A stretch of DNA of 12,840 nucleotides from Candidatus Sulfotelmatobacter sp. (GTDB lineage Bacteria; Acidobacteriota; Terriglobia; Terriglobales; SbA1): assembly GCA_030151135.1 (NCBI GenBank), contig JASLEQ010000048.1, forward strand, positions 1 through 12,840. The letters run 5' to 3'. Every line of letters starts with the position of its first letter. The first letter of the stretch is position 1. A program made the translations under genes and the position numbers. The notes under the pieces are model-generated. The model saw only the letters and a list, made by a program, of their open reading frames with translations, was not told the origin of the DNA and did not search any database. Positions 1 to 7,586 of this stretch are shown in pieces.

Positions 1-103
1 GAGAGCGTTCCTCGCAGATGGATAAGAGTGCATCGGAACGGACGACGAATTGCCGACTGATGGTGCGGGCTTTGAAAGGAAGCTAGGCAATTGGCAACAG
101 GGC

Positions 104-1774
104 TTAGACTCCGATCTCGACTAGCGGGCGTAACGAGCCAAGCCAAGGTTCGTAGCGTCGCCAGCGCGCGACCGAAGTTTCATAGATAGGCTGCCGGGTC
201 TGCCATTTGCTGGGAGTTTTCACTGCCCTCGGGTTGCATTCGGGGCGTAAGCAAGCATCATCCCACGCCAGGCCGCACGCAGCGATGATCCGCCTGATTG
301 CTGGTTCGGGCGCGCGGGTAAGGTCTTCGTAGTCGACCTCGATGAAGCGTGCAGACGGAAGCACCCTGCGCCAATGGTCGATGAGACGTTGGTAATCGCG
401 GAAATACGCTACCAGTTCGGCGCCTCCCGTCGGAAAGGCTAGGGTGGGATGAAAGTGGGTCTGATGAATGGAGAGCGCCGTGTCCACCGATGCACGCCGG
501 CAATGAATGAAAGTTGCGCGCGGAAGCGCCATGTGGATCAGACCGGCCCACAAAAAATTGAATGGCATCTTGTCGGTCACTCGCTTCGCCGTGGGAGCGA
601 TGGCCTGCAACATGGAGACATATTCAGCCGCCGCGTTTTTGAGGAACTGTCCATCCTCTGGGGCAGAGGCAGAGCGATGCCACTGCCCGCCGCGCTCATT
701 CCAGAAATTTAACTCTCCTGCGCCCGCGACCTCCGGATGATTCGAGACGATCTGCTCAACGAGAGTTGTGCCCGACCGTGGCATGCCGATGATTAATACC
801 GGCATTTGATCGCTGCTTCCGGATTCGGTACCGCCTGCGATGAATTCTGACGTGCAGCGAGCGATCATGTGATCGATCTCCGCGGAGAACGCGGCCGAGT
901 TGAATGGAGAGGAAGCGCGCCGCACAGCGTCTGCGGCATCGAAGTGGTGCATCGCCAACGCGTAGTCACCGAGATCATCCGCCGCTTTTCCAATGGCGAG
1001 GTGAACGCGTACGCGTTGCACGGATTCCAGGCTCGGGGTGGTGAGAGCCGCCTGCATGTGCTGCAGTAGATCCTGCTCAACTCGTGCGATGGGGCGGCAC
1101 CGGACCAGATCGTAGTAGCTGCCAGCAAGCATTGGTGCAATCGAGATTGCGCGTTCGAAGCAGGCGCGAGCTTCATCAAAACGACCAAGATCCGAGAGCA
1201 GTGTGCCCAACAATTCATAGGCCATTGCATTCGCGGGATCCGCGACGAGCGTCTCTCGCAATACCTTTTCCGCCTCTTGATTGCTGTCCTCGATCAAAAG
1301 AGCCCGCGCTCGGCCAAGACGCCCGAAGCTGCTCCGGCCTCCGGTCGCCGCTGCGCGCCGGAAACATCCGATTGCGGCATTGCGATGCCCCAACGTGAAT
1401 GCCAGAGCGCCGGCGCGAAACCATGCCTCAGTCAGCAACGGGAGCAGCTGGGTTGCGCGGTCGTATGCAGCGCTCGCCGCGGTGATATTGCCTTGCTTCT
1501 CAAAAGCGATTCCAAGACGGAAAAAAGCATCACCGTATCGAGGATTGTTTGCTACCGCTTTCTGCAAGGCGGTAATGGCATCGGAGATGCGTCCGACTTC
1601 GAGGCAGGCCAGGCCTAGGTCATGATGAATGTTCGAATTCGAGGGATCTATCAAAGCCGCATTGCACAGGGGCGCAATGGCCTCGGCGGGTCGGCCGGCT
1701 CTGAGGAATTCAGTGGCTAGTGCAAGCAGTGACAGCGTTTGGGGCGACGTAACTGGATTGGGTGACTGGGACAT
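104..1774 (-). CDS. TPR-repeat sulfotransferase family protein
   Basis: The 556-residue protein has two parts. Residues about 15-285 are tetratricopeptide-like helical repeats, seen as recurring A-x-x-x-L-G spacing such as HHDLGLACLEVGRISDA at 50-66 and YELLGTLLSDLGRFDEA at 186-202; these normally bind proteins. Residues about 325-545 are a PAPS-dependent sulfotransferase domain (Sulfotransfer_3 type): the 5'-phosphosulfate loop GMPRSGTT at 330-337, a 3'-phosphate-binding segment around R426 to S435, and the C-terminal Y-x-x-S-x-x-R-W-x-x-Y signature at 531-541. By family it should move sulfate from PAPS to an acceptor; the acceptor is unknown, and a protein or peptide is possible given the TPRs. 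No signal peptide is seen, so it is probably cytoplasmic. It is the last gene of the BlaI-M56 operon, starting 17 bases after the M56 stop with only a weak ribosome site, which suggests coupled translation. Family call is firm; substrate is not. Confidence 0.9.
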   Translation of the reverse strand: MSQSPNPVTSPQTLSLLALATEFLRAGRPAEAIAPLCNAALIDPSNSNIHHDLGLACLEVGRISDAITALQKAVANNPRYGDAFFRLGIAFEKQGNITAASAAYDRATQLLPLLTEAWFRAGALAFTLGHRNAAIGCFRRAAATGGRSSFGRLGRARALLIEDSNQEAEKVLRETLVADPANAMAYELLGTLLSDLGRFDEARACFERAISIAPMLAGSYYDLVRCRPIARVEQDLLQHMQAALTTPSLESVQRVRVHLAIGKAADDLGDYALAMHHFDAADAVRRASSPFNSAAFSAEIDHMIARCTSEFIAGGTESGSSDQMPVLIIGMPRSGTTLVEQIVSNHPEVAGAGELNFWNERGGQWHRSASAPEDGQFLKNAAAEYVSMLQAIAPTAKRVTDKMPFNFLWAGLIHMALPRATFIHCRRASVDTALSIHQTHFHPTLAFPTGGAELVAYFRDYQRLIDHWRRVLPSARFIEVDYEDLTRAPEPAIRRIIAACGLAWDDACLRPECNPRAVKTPSKWQTRQPIYETSVARWRRYEPWLGSLRPLVEIGV

Positions 1775-1791
1775 GCGAGACGCAATCCAGC

Positions 1792-2724
1792 TTAGGGAAC
1801 TAGCCGTTCGGTGAGGGAGTGGACCAGGATCAGTGCCGGCCCAAGTTTAGCCATCAGTCCGAATAACACGATGAATGATACCGTAGCGACGTATCGCCAA
1901 TGAAACGCCCTCGGCGCCGAGGATTTCTGCCATGCCATCAGGCGCTCGACTCGAGTCGTTACAGAACCAGCCGTGTTTACCAGTCCGGTAGCTAAGTCGG
2001 GCACAGCCTGACAAGGAAACTGCCTGGCGAGTTTGATCAACGCTGCCGCGAGGTCGAGTGCCTCGACGCGGGTCGACACTGCAGCATCATCCGCCGACAG
2101 TTCGGAAGCTTCCCGCCACGCTTCATCCACGCTTGCCATGCCGGGAAAGGGCAGGCAATTGAGGATTGCTTTCTTGAGGTTGTCGCGCGATAGAGAGTGC
2201 GCCGTCTCATGCCGGACCGCAGCCCGGAGTTCATCATCGCTTAAAAGTCTGCACGCCGACTCCGAAATCAGCACCCGCGGAGCCCGAATGCCAACCAGCA
2301 TTAGAGGAGTGACGCTCTGAGACAAAATGACGGCCGGAGTATTTCCTGTTTCCTCAAGACCGATCGTCGTCTTCAAGAAGGCAGTAACGACGCGACGAGT
2401 TCGTGCTTCAGCCGCTAGAACGCGGTAGATGCCGGCGCTGATAATCACCAGTGCGCATGCGCCCAGCCCAAATGTGCCAAAGTCCTCATCCAGCGAGTGC
2501 CGTTCGAGCATTAAAAAGGATGGCAGCACCAGAAAAAGCGAGACGGCCGCTGACACAACAAACGGACTTATACGAATGGCAAAGAGACTTCGCGCTGCCA
2601 AGTGCCGCTGGGCGCGACACAACCGCAACCCGCTCCATAAAATCATGACCAGCAGAGACAAAAAACTGTATAAGATTGCAAAAAATGCCAAGGAAACCAT
2701 GATTGCACGCAATACAAAAATCAA
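1792..2724 (-). CDS. M56 (BlaR1/MecR1-type) membrane metallopeptidase without a sensor domain
   Basis: This 310-residue integral membrane protein carries the zinc protease motif HETAH at 172-176 and the downstream ELSAD at 208-212, whose Glu208 should be the third zinc ligand; both fit peptidase family M56. Hydrophobic segments lie near 5-30, 52-73, 83-105 and 278-301, putting the protease domain (about 110-270) on the cytoplasmic side as in BlaR1. BlaR1 and MecR1 are close to 600 residues with a C-terminal penicillin-sensing domain; here the protein stops about nine residues after the last membrane helix, so no such sensor is present. In the family, the active protease causes loss of the BlaI-type repressor, which is encoded just upstream. 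The start is TTG: it overlaps the repressor stop as TTGA and has a perfect AAGGAG five bases upstream, while the in-frame ATG at 2700 has none. What it senses is unknown. Confidence 0.88.
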   Translation of the reverse strand: MIFVLRAIMVSLAFFAILYSFLSLLVMILWSGLRLCRAQRHLAARSLFAIRISPFVVSAAVSLFLVLPSFLMLERHSLDEDFGTFGLGACALVIISAGIYRVLAAEARTRRVVTAFLKTTIGLEETGNTPAVILSQSVTPLMLVGIRAPRVLISESACRLLSDDELRAAVRHETAHSLSRDNLKKAILNCLPFPGMASVDEAWREASELSADDAAVSTRVEALDLAAALIKLARQFPCQAVPDLATGLVNTAGSVTTRVERLMAWQKSSAPRAFHWRYVATVSFIVLFGLMAKLGPALILVHSLTERLVP

Positions 2725-3143
2725 GGCTTCTCCTTTCTGAGCGAAGCTCGTTGTCGCTCCACAAGAGAATGCAGTTCGTCGAGCAATCGGGCATCCTGAG
2801 CACTGACTTCCTGTACCAGGTAAGAGAGGTGTAACGACGCGTTTTGCGACTCCAGCAGACGCCGGATGCCGCCGATGACCTCCGCTCGATCCAATTCTTC
2901 CGGGCTGTATCGCGGCGCATAACGGAAAGCCCGACCTTCCGGTACTCTCGTAAGAAGGCCCTTCTTGAAGAGACGGTCCATCGTGGTCATGATCGTGGGA
3001 TACGTTTGCCAGAGCTTTCCATCACGCACCACCTCCCGTACGGTGGCTGTGCCCATACACGAGACCATCTCCAGCACCTTTTGTTCTAGCGGTCCGAGCT
3101 GGGCCCGGAGAGAGGCATCGGAAAAAGAGAGTAGTTCTTCCAT
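2721..3143 (-). CDS. BlaI/MecI/CopY-family transcriptional repressor
   Basis: With the ATG at 3143 the protein has 140 residues. Residues about 16-80 form the winged helix of the BlaI/MecI family: LGPLEQKVLEMV opens the domain, the segment TYPTIMTTMDRLFKKG (48-62) is the recognition-helix region, and GRAFRYAPRYSPEE is the wing. Residues about 81-135 form the helical dimerisation part. Family members bind dyad operators as dimers and are inactivated through a cognate M56 protease, which is the next gene (4-base overlap). A perfect dyad at 3279-3302 upstream fits autorepression. A TTG at 3182 would add 13 residues, but a plausible promoter (-10 at 3183-3188) would start transcription inside that extension, and neither start has a good ribosome site, so the ATG is preferred. 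Function is firm, the exact start less so. Confidence 0.88.
   Translation of the reverse strand: MEELLSFSDASLRAQLGPLEQKVLEMVSCMGTATVREVVRDGKLWQTYPTIMTTMDRLFKKGLLTRVPEGRAFRYAPRYSPEELDRAEVIGGIRRLLESQNASLHLSYLVQEVSAQDARLLDELHSLVERQRASLRKEKP
2730..2735 (-). promoter_or_regulatory. Ribosome binding site deciding the TTG start of the M56 gene
   Basis: The minus strand reads AAGGAG, then five bases, then TTG. This is the best Shine-Dalgarno match in the operon and lies inside the end of the repressor gene, so it both selects the unusual TTG start at 2724 and links translation of the two genes. Confidence 0.75.
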
Positions 3144-3182
3144 GAAGGCGTCAAGTCGTACGCTGCTTTCAGTGCATTCCAA

Positions 3183-3210
3183 ATTTATGGCGACTGAGGC
3201 GATTGGTCAA
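3183..3210 (-). promoter_or_regulatory. Candidate sigma-70-like promoter for the repressor operon
   Basis: On the minus strand TTGACC (3210-3205) and ATAAAT (3188-3183) are separated by 16 bases. Transcription would start near 3176, about 33 bases before the ATG at 3143. The call rests on consensus matching only. The dyad operator lies about 70 bases upstream of this -35, farther than usual for simple repression, so another promoter nearer the dyad cannot be excluded. Confidence 0.4.
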
Positions 3211-3278
3211 TGTAGGTTGCGCAGATTTAACGAGATGTTAACGATGCCGCGTTACTGCAGGACGCGCTTACCGCCAGT

Positions 3279-3302
3279 AATACTACTCGTGCTAGTAGTA
3301 TT
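3279..3302. promoter_or_regulatory. Perfect dyad, likely BlaI/MecI-type operator
   Basis: The arms AATACTACT (3279-3287) and AGTAGTATT (3294-3302) are exact inverted copies of nine bases around a six-base spacer, CGTGCT. Known BlaI/MecI operators are TACTA/TAGTA-type dyads, and this one lies in the divergent region upstream of a BlaI-family gene. An extra half-site-like stretch, AATAGTAATT, follows at 3307-3316. It most likely binds the adjacent repressor, and because it is shared by two divergent genes it could also affect the TonB-dependent receptor. Binding is inferred; the symmetry is directly visible. Confidence 0.7.
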
Positions 3303-3313
3303 TCTAATAGTAA

Positions 3314-3343
3314 TTGGTCGCTCCGACGGTTTTTTCTTATAGT
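3314..3343 (+). promoter_or_regulatory. Candidate promoter for the TonB-dependent receptor gene
   Basis: A good -10 element, TATAGT (3338-3343), is preceded at 18 bases by a weak -35, TTGGTC (3314-3319). Transcription would start near 3350, leaving a leader of about 130 bases. The dyad at 3279-3302 ends 11 bases before this -35, close enough for a bound repressor to interfere. A short dyad, TGTGA-TGG-TCACA (3348-3360), lies on the predicted start point. Consensus matching only. Confidence 0.35.
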
Positions 3344-3479
3344 TTAATGTGATGGTCACACAGCATTAATAAAGGTTGCATACGCTTCCATCTCCGTTGC
3401 AGAACCAACAGCGCCTTCGACTGGCTCTAGCTGGGGCAACCGGAAATCTAAGCAAAATGATGAGCAGGAGAGTGAATTT

Positions 3480-6400
3480 ATGCGACGGAAACGGAGAGAG
3501 TACGACCGCATGACAGCACGCTTGAGACGCTGCCGAATTCTATTTGGATGCCTCTTAGTTGTGCTTGCACTCGCCGGTGCTGGGTTAGCGCAGGTCGACC
3601 GCACCGCGTTGGGCGGCACCGTTAGGGATTCAGCAGGTCTGGCGCTCCCCAATGCCAAAGTCGTTGCCGTCGAGGATTCTACTGGCCTCCGTCGTGTGAC
3701 CGTCAGTTCGAAGAACGGAACCTATGAGATTCCCGAATTGCCCGTTGGCCTTTACACCGTCACGTTTACTCATGACGGTTTCCAATCACAGACATTCGCG
3801 GACGTATTACAAGAGTTGGCGAAGACACGGACGCTGGATGTAAGTCTTAAGGTTGGTGGGCCAAATGAGAAGGTCGAAGTTCCCTTACAGCAGGCTCTCC
3901 TGGATCAAACGAGCAACTCTCTTGGGACTGCGATCGAGAGCGAACAGGCGCAGGACCTCCCTCTGAATGGCAGGAATTGGGCGAACCTGACGACGCTGGT
4001 TCCTGCGGCAATCGACACCGGGGGTAGTAATCAGAGGTCTGTACGCTTTGCGGGACGCGGCCGCGACGATAACAATTTCACCTACGACGGCGTCGATGCC
4101 ACAAACATCATTAATCAAGCACAACAGCCTTATGTGCGCTTGGCAATTCCGCTGGGCACCATCGAGGAATTTCGCGTCGATCCTTTACTCGCGACCGCTG
4201 AAGCCGGCGGGACGGCGGGGGGACAACTCGGCGTCACCTCAAGCTCGGGCACAAACGCATTCCACGGCCGCGTATTTGAGTTTCTCCGGAACAATGCCGT
4301 CGATGCGAGACAGCCTATTGATAACTTGAATCCCGAGCAGCCGCCATTTCACTTGAATCAGTTTGGGGGTACATTAGGCGGCCCAATTCTCCGGGATAAG
4401 ACCTTCTTCTTTATGTCGTATGAAGGATACCGCCAGAATCTGGGCCAGACTTTGCCGGGCTTGGTTCCGAACGATGCCCTTCGCGCGCAGATTCTCGCCA
4501 CCTCTCCGCAACTCGCGTCAATCGTGAACGGCTTCCCGCATGGCCAAAAACCTTATGACGTCAACACGGATACTTTTGTTGCGGAAGGCAGCCAGATCGT
4601 GAGTGAAGATTCAGGGATGTTTCGGATCGACCACCGGTTCACCGAGAAAACGACAGCTTTCGTTCGAGTCAATATCGATGAAGCGCGAAGCAACGTGCCT
4701 CTGGCGAGCGGCAGCAACTACCTGGAAGATCGAACGTACGCCACATCCTCACCTGTCAACAGCGTGATCGAAGTGATGCATGTGTTCACGCCGGCGTTGG
4801 TCGACGAAGTCAAGTTTGGGTTCAACCGAAGCACGGCGGATAGCACGAACGTGAATACGACGGGTTTGGATTACGCCGTCTCCACCCCATTTACGGCATT
4901 GAATAACAACCGCGTCAGCACGGGAGTGGGGAATTCGTTTTCCTGGATTGACAACCTGACTTGGGTGAAGGGCAAGCACGTCATCAAAGCGGGCGCCGAA
5001 GTGCGCCGCGTCCAGATGAACCAGGGAAGCACGGCAAATGGAAAGATCTCATTTCCTACAATCGATGCGCTCATCAACGATCAGGTCAGCAGTGCCAGTC
5101 TGACCTCCACCCAACCCGTCATGGGCCTTCGCAAGACGCAGGTATATGGGTACATTCAGGATGAGTACAAGTTGCGCTCGAACCTGACACTCAATCTGGG
5201 CGCACGGTACAGTTTTTTCGGAATCTTTCACGAAGAGGATGGACGCTCAGATCCCTTTGATTTTGCCACCTGCGGACCGCAGGGATTCTGCGGCGTCGGA
5301 GCAAGCTTTGGTCAGCCGAACTACGCTGATATCGATCCCCGCGTCGCCTTTGCCTGGGCTCCGGGCAAGTTCGATTCCAAGACTGTAATTCGCGGCGGAT
5401 TGGGCATCTACCATGAAGATGGTCAGCTCGACGACCAGAATCTCCCGAATTCCAACGTTGTTCTACGCTACTCCCTATCGAACAAGTCACAACCGGACCT
5501 GAGCTTTCCGATCGATCCCTTTCTGGCGAATACGACGGGTATCATCTCTCCGCGCGCGCAGGATCGCCGCCGTAAAGATACTTACGTCACTCAATGGGGA
5601 TTGTCTCTCCAGCAGGCTCTCCCCGACCAAATCGTCGGAACAATCTCTTATGTAGGAAGCAAGGGCACACATCTCCTGACCCTCTCGGAAGTAAATGTAA
5701 TAGACCCTCTGACCGGATTGCGGCCCTACCCAGCTTTCGGTCAAGTCGACTGGCGGGGCACCGAGAACAACAGTAGCTACCAAGGGTTGTCGGTCGCCGT
5801 GAAGCGCTCTTTCGCTCACGGGGTCTTGTTTGCCGCCAATTACATGTGGTCGCACGAAATCGATGATGGTTCGAACGGCAGTGGTGATGGAGATTCGCTG
5901 GTGGCGCAGAATGTAGGCTGCATGGCGTGTGAGCGAGCCAGCGGTGCATTCGACGCGCGTCATGTCTTCAATTTCAATGCCGTTTACGAGCTTCCTTTCG
6001 GACAGGGCAAAACATACTTAAATCGACCGGGAGCAATGCGCACGGTTTTCGGTTCGTGGGAAGTCAGTTCGTTGATGACTGCCCGCACAGGATTTCCGGT
6101 GAACGTCACGATGGACCGGAGTTCTGCCGATACTCCAGACGGCAACACGAATAACCAACGTCCTGATCTGGTTCCTGGAGTTTCGCTGACGCCCGTTGGA
6201 GGTCAATCGATTGCCGATTGGATCAATCCAGCAGCATTCGCTACTCCTGCTCCGGGAACGTGGGGAAATGCGCCGCGTAATCTCCTCCGCGCACCCGGCG
6301 CGTGGCAGGTCGATGCCGGTGTGTCCAAGCGTCTGCTGCTTACGGAAAAACTACAACTCCAGTTTCGCACCGACATATTCAACATTTTCAATCATCCACA

Positions 6401-6527
6401 GTATGGGTTACCAAACTCAGACGTTTCAGCTGAGGGCTTCGGCCAGATCGCTTCGACCATAAATATTGGTCCCGTTGGGACTGGAACGGCGCGGCAGTTG
6501 CAGTTTGCGCTGCGGTTGGCATTCTAG
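3480..6527 (+). CDS. TonB-dependent receptor, Oar-like, with carboxypeptidase-regulatory-like domain
   Basis: This 1015-residue outer-membrane protein starts with a basic N-terminus and a hydrophobic signal core (about 19-35), with likely cleavage near GLA-Q at 35-38. Residues about 40-125 are a carboxypeptidase-regulatory-like beta sandwich (GGTVRDSAGLALPNAKV, ending after GLYTVTFTHDGF). The plug follows at about 140-260, with DLPLNGRNWANL at 159-170 and FTYDGVDATN at 200-209, motifs common in the large Acidobacteriota receptors. QFGGTLGGPI (294-303) opens the long beta barrel, and the chain ends in aromatic Phe (LQFALRLAF), as expected for recognition by the outer-membrane assembly machinery. 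Such receptors import bulky ligands using TonB energy; the ligand cannot be read from the sequence. The ATG at 3480 is supported by AGGAG at 3466-3470, nine bases upstream. It is transcribed alone, divergent from the BlaI operon, and may share its operator. Length is normal for the group. Confidence 0.92.
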   Translation: MRRKRREYDRMTARLRRCRILFGCLLVVLALAGAGLAQVDRTALGGTVRDSAGLALPNAKVVAVEDSTGLRRVTVSSKNGTYEIPELPVGLYTVTFTHDGFQSQTFADVLQELAKTRTLDVSLKVGGPNEKVEVPLQQALLDQTSNSLGTAIESEQAQDLPLNGRNWANLTTLVPAAIDTGGSNQRSVRFAGRGRDDNNFTYDGVDATNIINQAQQPYVRLAIPLGTIEEFRVDPLLATAEAGGTAGGQLGVTSSSGTNAFHGRVFEFLRNNAVDARQPIDNLNPEQPPFHLNQFGGTLGGPILRDKTFFFMSYEGYRQNLGQTLPGLVPNDALRAQILATSPQLASIVNGFPHGQKPYDVNTDTFVAEGSQIVSEDSGMFRIDHRFTEKTTAFVRVNIDEARSNVPLASGSNYLEDRTYATSSPVNSVIEVMHVFTPALVDEVKFGFNRSTADSTNVNTTGLDYAVSTPFTALNNNRVSTGVGNSFSWIDNLTWVKGKHVIKAGAEVRRVQMNQGSTANGKISFPTIDALINDQVSSASLTSTQPVMGLRKTQVYGYIQDEYKLRSNLTLNLGARYSFFGIFHEEDGRSDPFDFATCGPQGFCGVGASFGQPNYADIDPRVAFAWAPGKFDSKTVIRGGLGIYHEDGQLDDQNLPNSNVVLRYSLSNKSQPDLSFPIDPFLANTTGIISPRAQDRRRKDTYVTQWGLSLQQALPDQIVGTISYVGSKGTHLLTLSEVNVIDPLTGLRPYPAFGQVDWRGTENNSSYQGLSVAVKRSFAHGVLFAANYMWSHEIDDGSNGSGDGDSLVAQNVGCMACERASGAFDARHVFNFNAVYELPFGQGKTYLNRPGAMRTVFGSWEVSSLMTARTGFPVNVTMDRSSADTPDGNTNNQRPDLVPGVSLTPVGGQSIADWINPAAFATPAPGTWGNAPRNLLRAPGAWQVDAGVSKRLLLTEKLQLQFRTDIFNIFNHPQYGLPNSDVSAEGFGQIASTINIGPVGTGTARQLQFALRLAF

Positions 6528-6547
6528 GGAAGTTGACTCCGTCCGCG

Positions 6548-6606
6548 TCTCGCAAACTCTACAATCGTTGGCCAGGTTAGCCAACCGAATTCCTACAATA
6601 GCGAGA
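6548..6606. repeat. Nested inverted repeat after the receptor gene
   Basis: An inner hairpin, GTTGGC/GCCAAC with a seven-base loop (6567-6585), is enclosed by outer arms TCTCGC (6548-6553) and GCGAGA (6601-6606). The word CTACAAT occurs once on each side of the inner hairpin. The element lies 20 bases after the receptor stop between convergent genes. It may help end transcription or protect the 3' end, but no T-run follows, so it is not called a classical terminator. Confidence 0.45.
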
Positions 6607-6638
6607 GTCCGGCCCCCCTTCAACTCCCACAGATGAAA

Positions 6639-6671
6639 GCCCACGCACTCGCAATATCGTGAGGCGTGGGC
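6639..6671. terminator. Strong hairpin between convergent genes, possible bidirectional terminator
   Basis: GCCCACGC (6639-6646) pairs with GCGTGGGC (6664-6671). After one bulged A, CTCGC pairs with GTGAG (one G-U) around the loop AATATC, giving about 13 pairs. It lies 25 bases beyond the stop of the minus-strand gene at 6696 and about 110 bases beyond the receptor stop. On the minus strand it is followed only by GCTTTCATC, a poor T-tract, so intrinsic termination is plausible but not certain. Confidence 0.45.
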
Positions 6672-6695
6672 CGAAGAAATGTGAGTGGTCGAACC

Positions 6696-7322
6696 CTACT
6701 GATTCATCACATACATCAACAGGTGTGGCACGCCGGTGTTATTTCCGAGCGGGACAATGTCACCCACTTTGCGGTTGGTGTAATCTCCCACAACATCGGA
6801 CCCCGCAAGGCTGCTGGTTGGGAATTCCTGCTTCGCCACTCCCAGAACGTTATTGTTCTCGTCTTTGGTGAAATAGATCGCGAGATAGTAATCATTCATG
6901 GGCGAGAGAGACATCTGCAAGGTATCGAGACCGACGATGCATGGAGCGTAAGCAGCGATGGTTGACCCGCACGTTTCCGTCAGGCCGATGCTGGGATTCG
7001 GAGCGCCATTGAGTGTAACGGGAGTGACTGCGGTGATCACTCGCTGTCCACGCGCGGTCGTGTATACAACCATATTGGCGATGTCGGCGCTCATGCCCGC
7101 CGTGAACCCCAAATAGAAACGTGTCGTAGGAGTGGACGCCATCAGGGAACTGCCGGAGATGCGGTTAATGGCCGTCCAATTCGACCAACCGAAATTGCTG
7201 ATGACCGGGCCGACGCCGGCGACAAGGTTCTGGGGATTCTGGGCGGAGGCAGAAGTGCTGAAACAGGCGAGACACAGAGTAATGGTCACACTGATAGCTG
7301 CGAGTGTATTGCGGATACTCAT
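6696..7322 (-). CDS. Exported protein of unknown function
   Basis: I do not recognise this 208-residue protein. The N-terminus is a clear signal peptide: Lys/Arg-poor start MSIRN, hydrophobic core about 7-21, and an A-S-A cleavage site at 25-27 giving a mature chain starting QNPQN. Cys20 lies in the signal core but lacks a proper lipobox, so secretion rather than lipid anchoring is favoured. The mature part is rich in Thr, Ser, Asn and Val with alternating polar and hydrophobic stretches (FYLGFTAGMSADIANMVVY at 69-87, YYLAIYFTKDENN at 146-158), suggesting a beta-rich fold; Cys118 and Cys128 could form a disulfide. The ATG at 7322 follows an AAGGAG with a rather short four-base gap. The gene stands alone, convergent with the receptor gene and divergent from the broken glycosyltransferase gene. 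Coding status is well supported; function is unknown. Confidence 0.8.
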   Translation of the reverse strand: MSIRNTLAAISVTITLCLACFSTSASAQNPQNLVAGVGPVISNFGWSNWTAINRISGSSLMASTPTTRFYLGFTAGMSADIANMVVYTTARGQRVITAVTPVTLNGAPNPSIGLTETCGSTIAAYAPCIVGLDTLQMSLSPMNDYYLAIYFTKDENNNVLGVAKQEFPTSSLAGSDVVGDYTNRKVGDIVPLGNNTGVPHLLMYVMNQ

Positions 7323-7326
7323 GATT

Positions 7327-7332
7327 CTCCTT
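7327..7332 (-). promoter_or_regulatory. Ribosome binding site of the exported protein gene
   Basis: The minus strand reads AAGGAG, four bases, then ATG at 7322. The gap is shorter than usual but the match is complete, which fixes this start. Confidence 0.6.
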
Positions 7333-7364
7333 GGTTGCTCCCGGAAGAGAGCTGGGACATTGGT

Positions 7365-7392
7365 CCGGAATGGATTCGTTCGAATCGTCCGG
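7365..7392 (-). promoter_or_regulatory. Hairpin in the leader of the exported protein gene
   Basis: Inner arms GATTCG/CGAATC (7373-7386) form an exact palindrome around two bases; outer arms CCGGA (7365-7369) and TCCGG (7388-7392) extend it past a small internal loop. If transcription starts near 7394, the mRNA would begin with this stem-loop. It could stabilise the mRNA or, as DNA, be an operator; the sequence does not decide between them. Confidence 0.4.
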
Positions 7393-7400
7393 CGTGCAAT

Positions 7401-7429
7401 AGCATACCGGATAACAAAATTCCAGTCAG
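7401..7429 (-). promoter_or_regulatory. Candidate promoter for the exported protein gene
   Basis: On the minus strand CTGACT (7429-7424) and TATGCT (7406-7401) are spaced by 17 bases, each matching four of six sigma-70-type consensus positions. The predicted start near 7394 leaves a leader of about 72 bases that begins with the hairpin at 7365-7392. Confidence 0.35.
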
Positions 7430-7586
7430 CATAATCTGTAATTATTGAATGGGACGTTACACTCTGATGAAAATTAGGATAACGGCGACAATCAACGCGT
7501 CCCGGTTACCCCGGCCAAGGACGAGGGAGGCAGCTTGCGGGGGCGCTATTTTCGGAGTGCAAAATGGAGCTTAAGCTTTCTCATAT

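Noticed and set aside
1..103. Open frames at the left edge of the window that could be the end of a neighbouring gene.
   Set aside because: The longest plus-strand fragment is about 28 codons with no recognisable motif, so no gene can be supported from this stretch.
3144..3182. TTG start at 3182 for the repressor, adding 13 residues.
   Set aside because: No ribosome site, and the best promoter's -10 ends at 3183, placing the transcription start inside this extension. The extra residues precede the family's normal start.
5487..5963. 158-codon open frame on the minus strand inside the receptor gene.
   Set aside because: It lies wholly antisense to a well-supported coding region, has no ribosome site or recognisable domain, and reads as a frame shadow.
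7258..7275. Possible lipoprotein Cys at position 20 of the exported protein.
   Set aside because: The preceding residues are C-L-A, lacking the aliphatic residue needed at -3, while a good A-S-A signal peptidase I site follows at 25-27.
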